Shown: positions 1 to 10,223 of the stretch, piece after piece | Layout of the letters: each line of letters opens with the position of its first letter | Numbering within the stretch: position 1 is the stretch's first letter | The notes under the pieces: model-generated | Database searches by the model: none | The model's input: only the letters and a program-made list of their open reading frames with translations | Told to the model about the DNA's origin: nothing | Translations under genes and position numbers: made by a program | Origin: Gryganskiella cystojenkinii | Lineage: Eukaryota; Mortierellomycota; Mortierellomycetes; Mortierellales; Mortierellaceae | Assembly (NCBI GenBank): GCA_015852425.1 | Contig: JAAAIG010000173.1 | Location: 1-54,423 of the forward strand | Direction: 5' to 3' | DNA: 54,423 nt

Positions 1-465
1 CAAAAAAAAAAAAAATGAAAAAGAAATATCGACACGCTATTTGTTCCTCAAGATTCATCGACCGCCAACATTGACAGCCGCAAACCCTTGACGGCCAATG
101 GGCAATATGCAAGTTCACACTGCTCAAAAGACTAAAAGAAGGGTACAAGTTCATGATCCGACGGCTGTGTCGTGGAATGAAAAAGCCTTTTATTTTCTCC
201 TTCCTGAAAAGTTAGCACACCAAGCATGCTTCTAGACCGTTGAAGGCACCAACGTGGTTCTTTTTGTGTCACGATGCTGAACTGACAAAATGAATTTAGT
301 CATGGCATCCAGCAGCTATTGCCATGAGTATAGGAATGTGGGTCTTGTGCTATTTCAGGAAAGATTTCGCAAAAAATAACCAGCCATCTCTGTGTGGCTT
401 TGCTTTGGTGCTCTTTCATTCGCATTCCATACTCTTTGCCTCTTTCTTCTGCATCAACCCTCGCC
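1..465. other. Intergenic/5' flank of the cobalamin adenosyltransferase gene
   Basis: No convincing gene is seen here. An A-rich tract opens the window. The last 60 bases before position 466 are pyrimidine-rich and likely form the 5' UTR and promoter of the downstream gene. An 89-codon open frame on the minus strand overlaps the first exon of that gene and has no recognisable family features, so it is not treated as a gene. Confidence 0.5.
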
Positions 466-1540
466 ATGCTCCTGAATCCTTTTCGTGCGACGATTAGACG
501 CGCTGGTACTGCAGCCTTCTCCTCAACGGCGTAAGCGAGACGTTCTCGGCAGTTCTTCATAATGACCACTCCATGGGATCATAGCAGCTAAAAGAGCTAA
601 GCGTTATGACCTTCGAATATAGGATCCGGCTGGCGGGAAGACCAAAAATCTACACAAAAACAGGAGACAAGGGAACGTCGTCTCTTTTCACAGGAGAACG
701 AAGACCCAAAGATGACGAAGTCTTTGAGGCTCTTGGTAAGAAAGCATCTTGTAAAACTCGCAACGATCCTCCCACTCTTGCACTCTGGCTTGCTCATACC
801 CATGCTTTTCTTCTTTTCTAATAGGTACCAACGATGAACTGTCATCCTTTGTCGGGTAAGTAGACGAATTGGTAACGATCCACCCACCACTCATTGTAGT
901 TAGCGACACCACTTCATAACGCTTTCCTAATACACGAGCTACTCCAATCGTTAGTTTGGCTCGTGAATACTGTCTTGATCAAGGACAAGAAGTCCAAGGG
1001 ATAGTCTCGCAGCTGGAGCAGATCCAATGCCTCTTACAGGATATCGGATCCAACATTGCCACACCCCGAGACTCTGCGACCGCGCCTCGACTCGCCCGTA
1101 CCGAATTCGATTCCGATGGTCAGCACGTTCAGGATCTGGAGAACTGGATCGACGCTATGGATCAGGAATTACCTCCGCTCACCAGTTTCATTCTTCCAGT
1201 GAGTTTGATTTTAATCTTGGCAAATTGAATGTTCAATCGGTAATATCATGCTCAGAGTACTGACAACATTTTCTCTTTCTTTAACGCATAGTCTGGAGGG
1301 AAAGCTGCATCAGCACTGCATGTCGCTCGATCAATCAGTCGTCGTACGGAGCGAAGAGTGGTTCCCCTGGCACAGGAGCAGCATGTCGACAAGAGTGTGG
1401 CGATCTACTTGAACAGATTGAGCGATTATCTCTTCACTTGCGGGCGATATGCAGCTATGAAGGCAGGCCGTCAGGAGGTCCTTTACAAGAAACCAAGAGC
1501 GCCCAGGGCCAAGAGGACGACTCTCACGCCAGAAGAATAA
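466..1540 (+). CDS. MMAB: ATP:cob(I)alamin adenosyltransferase, mitochondrial (PduO/MMAB type)
   Basis: Transfers the adenosyl group of ATP to cob(I)alamin, giving adenosylcobalamin, the cofactor of mitochondrial methylmalonyl-CoA mutase. Five exons fit in phase: 466-530, 623-735, 825-855, 955-1198, 1292-1540 (702 nt, 233 aa), all with GT-AG introns. Exon 1 encodes an Arg/Ala/Ser-rich leader starting [14 protein letters not shown], typical of a mitochondrial presequence; this is why the ATG at 466 is preferred over one at 606, which lies in the intron. Family marks are [16 protein letters not shown] near the N-terminus (ATP site), the signature [20 protein letters not shown] at the start of exon 5, and LNRLSDYLF near the C-terminus. 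Length suits the family. The gene is tail-to-tail with the thioesterase gene, 81 bp apart. Family identity is secure; the mitochondrial location is inferred from the leader. Confidence 0.93.
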
Positions 1541-1621
1541 ACACCAAGTTAAATGACATTTTTATATTTGTAATATTGTCTAGCGTTGCAGATTAGCTTT
1601 TGATCAGCAGGAGTTCTCTAT

Positions 1622-2657
1622 TTATGAGGCAGGGGCGGTAGTCTCGGGAAGGGTCTCCTGCAAAAAGACGAGGAGATCCCGAAGTTCCTGGGGACTGGAT
1701 CCGTGGCCCAAATGACGGTATGTGTTGAACTTGACATTGAACTTGTTCTTTTGCAAAATCTCTACAGACTTTTGGCCGTATGAATGACGGACGACCTGAT
1801 CCGCATCACCATGTCCCCAAAAGATGGGTGTCTTGCGGTTCGCATCCGAAACCATGGTCATGAGTTTTGAGTGCAGAGGCAAGTAACCAGAAAGCGAGAC
1901 GACACCCGCAAACTTGTACTCGGCCGTTAAGGCCGTCAATAAACCCATGACACATCCCTGGGAGAATCCACCGACCACGATCCTGTTTGCGGGGATACCA
2001 CTGTTGACCTCATCCTTGATAATCTCCATTACTAATTGAGGGAAAGAGCAGCAGGGTTTGTCAGATGAAAAGATAGCTTGTTTTGAAAAAAGCCTACTTT
2101 GTTTTGTCTTTTCATTTCTTACAGCTCGACCTGGACTGTAGCATGCCGTGCTCATCCTGCTCCTGGTCGATGTTGTTAAGGGACTTGATATCGTACCAAG
2201 ACGGCATTTTCATGCCCATGTTCAAGGTGACAGGTTGGTTGGGAGCATCGGGGAAGATGAACTTGACATGGGGCAAGTACTCGCCGAGCTACAACATGAA
2301 AGGAGATATACGAATCAGTTTTCCGGGTTCTTTAATCCAAGACTTCGGATAGTAACAGCAATAAAAGTTGTCGTCGTTACCTGTTCACCAACTGGAGCCC
2401 TGTATGGTGATGAAAGTAGTTATTCCCAAAGAAAGCAAAAAGAAGAACATCGATATTAGTCGAAATGACGGCATTGTACAGGTCATTATACGCTCCAATG
2501 GTTCAATTCGATGCTGAGCTGGTCAATTGTGATTATCAGTCGGAACTTGCCATCCTGCGCCACTGTCACCGAGACCGTGCATGAAGATGATTGTGGCCGA
2601 GTGCTTGGCGGTGGACTGCTGGACGACCGAGGTCAGCTTCTTGAGTGCGGATGCCAT
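1622..2657 (-). CDS. Acyl-protein thioesterase / lysophospholipase (APT1/LYPLA family)
   Basis: Alpha/beta-hydrolase expected to remove palmitate from S-acylated proteins, or to act on lysophospholipids, in the cytosol. Exons in transcription order: 2657-2551, 2399-2381, 2288-2123, 2031-1622; sum 702 nt, 233 aa. The catalytic triad is visible: Ser121 in GGFSQG, Asp175 in GHGDADQVV, His207 in YRHLGHGSS. The oxyanion region reads [12 protein letters not shown], and [20 protein letters not shown] is the family's substrate-loop motif. The second residue after the GFSQG motif is Cys-Val where many relatives have Gly-Ala. Intron 1 only works with a GC donor (GCAAGT) and exon 2 is a 19-nt micro-exon; together they rebuild the conserved [18 protein letters not shown] stretch. 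Convergent with the upstream adenosyltransferase gene and divergent from the gene at 3211. Confidence 0.92.
2400..2550 (-). other. GC-AG intron 1 of the acyl-protein thioesterase gene
   Basis: Donor at 2550 reads GCAAGT and acceptor at 2401-2400 reads CATACAG. No GT donor near the end of exon 1 gives a phase compatible with the next exon, whereas the GC donor splits a TGG codon and restores the family sequence across the junction. Confidence 0.8.
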
Positions 2658-3210
2658 TGTGTGTTTGAAGGTACAGTACAATGAGGCACAGCAAAGAAAG
2701 AATGTGTCTGTGATCAGGGCCACTCCGCCTCGGGCTGACCTTTTTTTTTCGATTTTTGGACTGCTTTGAATTTGTGTGTCTAGCTAGCGGAAAGTTGTCG
2801 GTCAACGAAGACTAACTGTCCTTTGTGCCACGTTCGAATGTGTCGCGCTCTTTGTGCCTGCAGCCATGCGTAAGGTCATCTTTCCTTCAACGCCCTGGCG
2901 GGATATTGAACCAACACAGAAGCAAACAGTTCAATTGGCCGTAATGCAGGTCTGGAGTACCGGGTAATGAGGTTGCTCGCATTTGGGACACGTCTCTTGA
3001 ACGGTGTCTCATAGGATATTGTCTCATTATTTTTTTTTTGTTTTTTCCTACAAGTTTTTTTTCCATACAAGCTCCTCGCCTCTTCTCCAATTGAACCCAT
3101 ATTATCCATTCACGTTTTGACACCTTCATTAAGACTAGCACAGAGCAAACAAACAACAGCAACACTAACAAGCAAAACAAAAAAAATCTACCCCACAAAA
3201 GCCGACAACT
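2658..3210. other. Divergent intergenic region, thioesterase / Gly-Asn-Met-rich gene
   Basis: Shared 5' flank of two divergent genes. It contains T-runs at about 2741 and 3030-3060 and an A/C-rich leader (about 3135-3205) directly before the ATG at 3211. No coding exon could be supported. Confidence 0.5.
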
Positions 3211-4336
3211 ATGGACACCCTCGCCCCCATGTTAATGAACTTTATCGAACAGCAGGCTCGTCCCGCGGTTCAGACCAAAGTCACAGAACAACTCAACTCC
3301 ACCAAGGGAGACCTCAAGAACTCTCTGCCCAACACCATCATGAACTATCTCTCTGGGTCCGATGGTAACGGTGGTGGTAACGCCATGATCTCTCAGCTCA
3401 TGAACTCTCTCGGTCCCAACTTCATGAACAAGGTCTCTTCCGTCACCGGTGCGACCGTTGATACCGCTTCCGAGGGTATGGACTCTCTCTTGACAGACGG
3501 TGTCATGAACATTGCCAAGGGTGTTTTGACCAACAATGCAAGCGCTTCCGGTGCCGCCGATGGTGCAGCCAACGGAGGTGGATTCAATTTCGATTTCTTG
3601 ACCTCTGGTAAAGACGGTATGGTCAATCAAACCATGGCTGCTTCGAACCCAGTAATCAAACAAGTCAGTGACAACATGTCCAAGAAGATCTCCGCTTCTT
3701 TCCCTGCCGCGATCGGTGGTGCTATCCAACAGCTGATGGATCAGAACGGCGGTGCCGCCGGAGGTGCTATGGGTATGGCCGCTGGATTGATGTCCAAGTT
3801 TATGGGTGGGGAGGGCCAGAGCGTGAACGGTGGTGGTAACGAAGCTGACATCCAGGCTGCTGGTGGCTCCACTGGCGGCATCCAACAGATGCTTCAAAAC
3901 TTGTTGGCGCCCAAGATCTTGCTCTTGATTCAACCCTTCATGCAAAAGTTTGAGGCGCAAATGGTAAAAAATGTTTACGATCGAATCTATTCTGGTTGTC
4001 CGAACATTCGAATTTCTTGATAGCTCTTTTTATGTTTCATTGACAAGTAACACCATTTACATCTGTCTTATTTGGTCATCAAAACAGACTTCGACTTTGG
4101 AGAACGAGCTCCGCAACAAGGTCTTCTCGTCCGACTATATCAAGCAGACCGTTATGGGCATGCTCACCGGTGCCGGTGGTCAAGGCGGTGGTGCCAGCGC
4201 CCTTTTGGGGGGTGCCATGAACATGTTCATGAACGGAGGAGGAGGCCAGAACGGTCAACAGGGCGGCAACGGACAAAATGCCGCTCTTGGAGCCATGGCC
4301 AACATGGCCGGTCAGTTCTTGAAGAACCGTGGATAA
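3211..4336 (+). CDS. Hypothetical Gly/Asn/Met-rich protein
   Basis: Unrecognised protein. Two exons, 3211-3963 and 4088-4336 (GTAAAA donor, AACAG acceptor), give 1002 nt and 333 aa. The N-terminal 50 residues (MDTLAPMLMNFIEQQARPAV onward) look helical and amphipathic. The rest alternates Gly/Asn/Ala-rich linkers such as GGGNEADIQAAGGSTGG with Met/Leu-rich helical patches such as AMGMAAGLMSKFMGGEG and IQQMLQNLLAPKILLLIQPF. No signal peptide or clear transmembrane segment is visible. Codon use is strongly C-ending at third positions, like the housekeeping genes in the window, which suggests good expression. The C-terminus repeats the theme with GGGGQNGQQGGNGQNAALG. Function unknown; composition hints at a self-associating, low-complexity protein, but this is only an inference. 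A polyadenylation-like AATAAA follows at 4377. Confidence 0.8.
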
Positions 4337-4376
4337 ATTAGAGAGAACGTCCATTTTTTCAGAGTAACAAACGAAT

Positions 4377-4382
4377 AATAAA
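4377..4382 (+). terminator. Putative polyadenylation signal AATAAA
   Basis: AATAAA lies 41 bases after the stop codon of the Gly/Asn/Met-rich gene, a normal distance for a eukaryotic 3' end signal. It also sits in the 120-bp gap before the convergent Sel1-repeat gene. Confidence 0.5.
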
Positions 4383-4456
4383 ACGTAGAGAGAACGGGTA
4401 TTGTAAGCAGTAGAGTATCTTTGTTGATATGAGCTGCTGAGATTAAGCCCATTGTT

Positions 4457-6356
4457 CTACAGATTTTTTCTTATGAACGCATCCAGGTTGAACCGGGCAT
4501 CAATGTTTCCCTGCTCGGCAGCCTTCGCCCACCACTCAACAGCTTTTAAATGGTCCTGGGGCATTTTCTCCCCAAGATACAGCATGACCCCTATGTTGAA
4601 CTGGGCACTGGAATGTCCCTGGTTGGCGGCCTTTGTCCACCACTCGATGACTTTGTCGTTGTCCTGTGGAACGCCATTGCCTCCACCATACATCGAACCT
4701 AAGCAGAACTGTGCTTCGACGTCTCCCTGATTGGCTGCCTTCGTCCACCATTCCATAGCTTTAGAGTAGTCCTGTGGAACGTGCTTGCCGGCTTTGTACA
4801 TGTTACCCAGGCTGAACTGGGCACCAGGGTCACCTAGGTTGGCAGCCTTTGTCCACCACTCTTTAGCTTTGGAGTGGTCCTGTGGAACACCACTGCCTTC
4901 ACTGTACATGATACCTAGGTTGTACTGGGCGATGCTATTTCCCTGGTTGGCTGCCTTTGTCCACCACTCCACGGCTTTGAAATTGTCCTGTTGAACACCA
5001 ATGCCAGCACCGTACATGCTACCTAGGTTGGACTGGGCTTTGGCATCTCCCTGGTTGGCAGCCCTCATAAACCACTCCATGGCTTTGGAATAGTCTTGTG
5101 GAGTACCCATGCCAACATGGTACAGAGCAGCCAAGTTGAGCTGGGCACCAACATGTCCCTGGTTGGCAGCTTTCATCCACCACTCCCTGGCCTTGGAGTG
5201 GTCCTGCAGAGCGCCTTCACTAGTATACACAAAACCTAGGCTGTACTGGGCATCAGCATCGCCCAGGTTGGCGGCCTTTGTCCACCACTCTTTAGCTTTG
5301 GAGAGGTCCTGTGGAACACCACTGCCTTCCTCGTACAGGACACCAAGGTTGTACTGGGCGATGATGTTTCCCTGGTTGGCAGCCTTTGTCCACCACTCTG
5401 CGGCTTTGAAGTTGTCCTGCAGAACACCATCGCCCTCACGGTACAGGTAACCTAGGTTGGTCTGGGCTTTAGCATTTCCCTGGTCGGCAGCCTTCATCCA
5501 CCAATACATGGCTTTCGGAGTATCCCTGACAGCATGGTACACACCAGCTAGGTTGAGCTGGGAACGAACGTGTCCCTGGTTGGCAGCCTTCATCCACCAC
5601 TCCCTGGCCTTGGAAAGGTCCTGCAGAGCGCCTTCGCCAGCATACGCAAAACCTAGGTTGAACTGGGCTTCAGCATCTCCCTGATTGGCAGCCTTTGTCC
5701 AGCACTCTATGATTTTGGAGTCCTGTGAAACGTCCTCGCCTTCACTAAGATCTTCTGGCACTGCCTTGGCTCTTTCAATTTGAGAGTTGTCTGCCATTGT
5801 TGTTGAGGATGATATGCCCCTAGCACCAGGTTCCATGACTGGCGACGATTCAGAATCATACGGAGTTGAGGACATTGATGAGGGAATGTGGTCATTCCTT
5901 GGGGTATCAAGCACAATATCCAGGACAACATCTGGGTAGGCACGGATTCGAAGCGGATCAAGACTAATATTTTTCAAAGATGTCAAGAAAGAGTCGTTAG
6001 TCGATGGAGGAATGTTGTAGTCCTGGATAGACAATATGGTGTCACGAATGATATCCAACGAATATTTACAATTGACTGTTGTCAGCCTTAAGAAAGGGAA
6101 CAAGCGTGGTTCCATTTCGTATTTGTGAGGCGTTCTTGAAAGCCATTGGTATGTCTTCCCAGAAAATGACATATTCCCCGGTAGTGCTGTCAATCTGTGG
6201 CTCAACGCTGAAGATGTCCAACAACGGACCAGAAGTCTTTGTTATGTTGTCCCTGTGGACCGGGCGAAACACTTGACGATGTCCTGGGAGCTTAGTGTGC
6301 ATGTTTCGGTGCACATACTTGAGAATTCTTCCAGCAAAGATTGATTTAGAGGACAT
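4457..6356 (-). CDS. Sel1-like repeat (SLR) protein
   Basis: Tetratricopeptide-like solenoid protein, probably a scaffold for protein complexes. Exon 1 is 6356-6070 and exon 2 is 5963-4457; the 106-nt intron (GTAAAT donor, ATATTAG acceptor) joins in phase and gives 1794 nt, 597 aa. Without the intron the N-terminal frame would hit a stop at about 6066. Residues 1 to about 190 form a non-repeat N-terminal region (MSSKSIFAGRILKYVHRNMH at the start; LRIRAYPDVVLDIVL just after the junction). Then come 11 complete and one partial Sel1 repeats of about 36 residues with the consensus EWWTKAANQGDAxAQxNLG. There is no signal peptide, so a cytosolic role is likely. Many fungal SLR proteins regulate kinases or chitin synthase; the exact partner cannot be told here. 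Convergent with the gene ending at 4336. Confidence 0.88.
4500..5730 (-). repeat. Sel1 repeat array with a four-unit higher-order duplication
   Basis: Units of about 108 bp repeat through the second exon of the Sel1 gene. Four consecutive units (about 432 bp) are themselves duplicated: the block beginning near 5690 and that beginning near 5270 share the same unit order (GALQD/SKAREWWMKAANQGH, then DTPKAM or DYSKAMEW, then DNFKA.EWWTKAANQGN, then SKAKEWWTKAANLGD), and the next start falls near 4840. Confidence 0.8.
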
Positions 6357-8007
6357 GGATGGGAAGCATGGAAAGAGTGAAAGAGTCGCATCTCAGGTAC
6401 AGTAACTATTTATAACGCTTGTTTATGGACCAGGGCGAGGTGCGGCAGTGCTGGATGTTTTCAGCATTGTCTGTCTGTATGTTCTTCGTGTTCAAGACAG
6501 TCACGGCTGTTGAGAAGGACTGTTTTTCCTGATTGCGGTCATATTCGTGGACCTGATCGACCTTGCAGCGATGTCGAAACATTGTTCTACCCTTGAAGGT
6601 GTGATCATAAATAGAGAGAAAGAAACGCTTATTTTGAGGACTCATTATCTTACTGTTGTTTTTGCACTATGAGCAACAACCAAAAAAAAAAAGTCCTGCC
6701 TGTGCTGAAACTCGCTGACTGCTAGGTATCCTTGGGCAAGACAGCTGGTTCATGATTGACAATCTGTTCCTTGGCACCACTACAGGTTCAGAGCAGATCT
6801 GCAGTCATTTTCAATATGCGCGCTGGTGTCCTTGCGACTACTTTGCCGTTGGATTTGGTGGAAGGGAATGGAGAAGAGAGATAAAGAGGAATAGGGGGCC
6901 ATTCTCATGAGTAACAATCGCTTTGCCATTACTGTCTGGGAATGATGTGACACTGGTGCTTGCCTCTGTGGTTACTGCAGTTGTCGCTTGGTTTTTTTCG
7001 GTACGCCAAAATGGAACATGGATTTAAAGTCAGATGATCTGGTAATCAGAAGGAAGATATGAGACGATAGTGTGATAGTTTATTTATTCGATTTCAGGCG
7101 AGAGACATAAGACCAGATGAAATGATAGAACCCACAAAAGATAATTAAGGTATTAAGATTGCAGGGCCATAAGTAAAAGTAGCCAAGCAAGAGCGCAAAC
7201 ATGACACCGTTGTTTGATGCAAAAAAAAGGGGGGCTTGGATGCTCGCGTGCGTTACAAACGCGCTTTTGAATTTTCTAGGCCAGCTATTTTTTGTGCTTT
7301 GTGAGATTTGTTATTACAATTGGCAAAGGAATGTATGATAGGTCCGCTCTATCGAAGTACTCACGTTTGTTCTCATTCTCAGTCTGTTGGTTGAATGGTG
7401 GAGTCTGCCGATTTTCTTGACGTTTTTTCTAGTGTATGGAGTTGAAGGTTTTTTCCGACACTATGACTGAGATTTACCGGAGCCATAATGGCGGTTTTGT
7501 TCGTGACATTTACTGCGGGTGAGCTTCAACTTTTTCTGGGTGTGTGTAACATCGGTCCTTTGGTTCCATGACGGCCAAACGTCGTTCATCCAAGTGCTAG
7601 CAAACTCGGCATATGATGCCTTTAAAAGCTCGTGTCTCTTCTGTTTGATTGAATCAGACTCAAGAAGGTTGTCATACTGTGTGATTTGGAGTTGCCTTGA
7701 CCTTGATTTTGAGATGTTGAACGAAAGAAACAAAAGAAACGTGCTCCACTCGCTGTCCATTCTTCCATGACGATCTTATTTGCCTAGTTGATGTGTGGGT
7801 TCATTTTGCGTAGTGGGTCTCAAGACGAAAACAAAGGCATATGTTTAATAAAATGTATCTTTCATGGACAATTGATGCAGGAGCAGTGAAACAGAAGAGA
7901 AAATAAAGGTAACTTCAGTGCAAAGTCCCAAAGACTCTTAACCACAAGGACAAGTCTACTTGGGTGTCCACTTTGGGCGTCCACACTGAACATCACTGTC
8001 ACAACGT

Positions 8008-8076
8008 CATCCCCGGTCGACGTGAATCAGGGATCCTTGAACAAGAAACCCGTGAACACACGCGAGCTAAGGAGGC
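8008..8076. repeat. Degenerate repeat, copy 1
   Basis: Shares ordered blocks with the copy at 8235-8296: a TCCCCGGTCG block, an ATCAGGGA-like block, an AACACACGC-like block and a terminal GAGCTAAGGAGGC. Family unknown. Confidence 0.55.
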
Positions 8077-8234
8077 TTGTTGATTGATTGACAATGTGCT
8101 CTACTTTTCATTCTGCAATTTGACCCACATGATCTGCCAACAGAACGTCACTACCACTCTAAACTTTAGTGCATGTTGCTACATGCGTTGGTACATGTAG
8201 TGCGGCACTGCTGACAGCTGATCCTGTCGCGGCC

Positions 8235-8296
8235 ACCTCCCCGGTCGGCATGCATCGGGAAAAAATCCGCGAGCACACGCTAGAGCTAAGGAGGCC
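8235..8296. repeat. Degenerate repeat, copy 2
   Basis: Second copy of the element at 8008-8076, offset about 225 bp. The final 13 bases GAGCTAAGGAGGC are identical; the inner part has diverged and is shorter by several bases. Confidence 0.55.
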
Positions 8297-8606
8297 AGGT
8301 CGCATTGACAGGGCATTTTTCATGTACTAAGGAAGGAAACTCTCGATTACCTTTCTGGAGGCAACAGGCTTTGTGATCAATGAATGAGAGTGAAACTTAA
8401 TCACAAGACGAGGACAAATAGGTGAAAATAGAGATGGAGTAAAAAGCGTCGATCCCAGATAAGGAAGAAACGAACGTGGGGATCATACAAGGCGAGGAAG
8501 AGGAGGGGTGCAAAAAAAAGTTGTTACACCCCTTAAAAATTTTGACTAAAAGAGGACTGCTCCTCTGTCACAGCGTAGAATCTCCCTTCTTTCAGTTCTC
8601 TGCATA

Positions 8607-9926
8607 ATGACTCGGTACATGACTGTGATTGGCTTTAATCCGCACATCCAAAGCGTCAGGGACACCCATGGAAGACAACCATCGATCCATCCATCCGTCT
8701 ATCAACCATACCGCAACTACACATCGTTCATGACCGACTCATCCAGAAATCAACAGCATCAGGAAAATCGATATTTGGAAAAAAAAAAGGAGATGCATCG
8801 CTGCGATGGAGATGGAATGGGGAAACTCTTTTTGTTCCATGGGGAGGCCATGACGAGGTGCTCCTTTAGTCGACCTAAGAAAAGACGTCATTTTCTGATA
8901 CGACGGGGACCGTCTGATTAGGGAGGACGACCATCAACTATTGGCATCAGAAAATATCTTGCTGGCATCAGGAAACCATCAACCATCACCAAAGTCGGTC
9001 CACAATCAACAACCAGTCGTTACATTCAACAAACACAGCTTGTTTCTGCTCATTCAGCCTGCCTGTGAATGGCGCCTTGCGACGGAGCATCAGAAAAAAG
9101 AGTCGGGAATCAACACTTTTCCTTGCAGGCATGGAAGCACTTTCAGCAGACACACTTTTTTTGTCGTCAATCATTGATGTGGTCTTTGTTTGCAGTGCAA
9201 AGTGCAAATTAATACTGAATATCAACACCAGTCGATATGACACAGAACAGGAGAACCTCGACTTTTGATACCCTACAGGACTCTGGAGAAAATAGAGAAA
9301 ACGAAAGAGACCACTCAAGAGACTCTAGGCTCTAACCGTCCCTCTTCCTTTTCCCTTTCTTTTCAACCTCTCCAGTCTTTACGCTAAAGGTCGTGTTCTT
9401 GGATTCAAGCGCGCTAAGCGCAACCAGCGCCCCGATATCTCGCTCGTTCAGATCGAGGGTGTCAAGACCGCTGCCGATACCGAGTTCTACCTCGGCAAGC
9501 GTGTCGCCTTTGTCTACCGTGCCAAGCGTGAGGTCAACGGCTCCAAGATCCGCTGCATCTGGGGACGTATCACCCGCTCCCACGGTGGTTCCGGTGCCGT
9601 CAAGGCCCGTTTCCGCAACAACTTGCCCGCCAAGTCTTTCGGTGCCTCCGTCCGCGTCGTACGTTCTTCTATCAGGATACCTGTTGTTTTTACTCACGTG
9701 GAACAATGAAACTGGATACTAATATTGACCATTTATCTTGCCTTTTCTCTTATTGTTTTCATGGATTCCTTTCGACAACAGATGATGTACCCCTCCCGGT
9801 AAGTCATCAACATCTATGCTTCATGATTGTTTTCATCTTGAACTGAGCCATGGGAAGTCCAAAGAGCATCATGTCTAACCTGTCTATTGCTTTTCTGTGT
9901 TTTTCTTAAAACTTCTTAGCGTTTAA
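8607..9926 (+). CDS. RPL33: 60S ribosomal protein eL33 (L33/L35a)
   Basis: Large-subunit ribosomal protein. The body is certain: exon 9376-9658 reads [19 protein letters not shown] and continues through [40 protein letters not shown] and [12 protein letters not shown], followed by a 17-nt exon 9782-9798 (MMYPS) and a 7-nt final exon 9920-9926 completing ...PSRV. The first coding exon is less certain. I propose 8607-8614 (ATG ACT CG, giving MTR-LYAKG), whose 2-nt phase fits exactly and whose upstream CT-rich sequence looks like a ribosomal-protein promoter; this implies a 761-nt first intron with a rather weak GTACAT donor. With it the product is 104 aa, close to the usual 105-110. Two genuine micro-exons at the 3' end are supported by phase and family sequence. 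Convergent with RAD18. Confidence 0.85.
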
Positions 9927-9937
9927 ATATCTCGACA

Positions 9938-9943
9938 AATAAA
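9938..9943 (+). terminator. Putative polyadenylation signal AATAAA
   Basis: AATAAA occurs 12 bases after the eL33 stop codon. It is close but compatible with the short 3' UTRs seen in fungal ribosomal-protein genes. Confidence 0.4.
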
Positions 9944-10223
9944 CACATGGAGCAACTTATCGACGCTTTAAACCATTAAAACCTACGACGCATGGGAACT
10001 CCAAAACATTATTTTGTACGATCATCATCTGGGGCAAGGAGATTTCCCTTTTTTCATGAAATGAGCGGAGAGATAAGGGACAGATAGGCAGGATTGGTTG
10101 GATCATGTTTTACGACCATCTCTGCCATCTTCTAATTTGGTCCGCCTACTTCTTTGTCCCTGGATGTGTTACAACAGTTGCTAAGGAGCTGTTTGATTCT
10201 CTTAAAAAAATACTGTTTTATTT

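Larger units (their letters stand above)
6357..8606. other. Gene-poor intergenic region (2.2 kb)
   Basis: No gene could be supported on either strand. Open frames at 6406-6645, 7461-7760 (minus) and 7519-7770 (plus) have no family features and compete with each other. The stretch holds two degenerate repeat copies near 8008 and 8235, and the CT-rich sequence just before 8607 looks like a promoter or 5' UTR for the ribosomal protein gene. Confidence 0.5.

Noticed and set aside
300..569. 89-codon minus-strand frame at the left edge
   Set aside because: It overlaps the mitochondrial-leader exon of the adenosyltransferase gene and shows no family features.
606..735. ATG at 606 as the start of the cobalamin adenosyltransferase
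   Set aside because: An upstream exon at 466-530 supplies a mitochondrial presequence and joins in exact phase at 623, leaving the ATG at 606 inside the intron.
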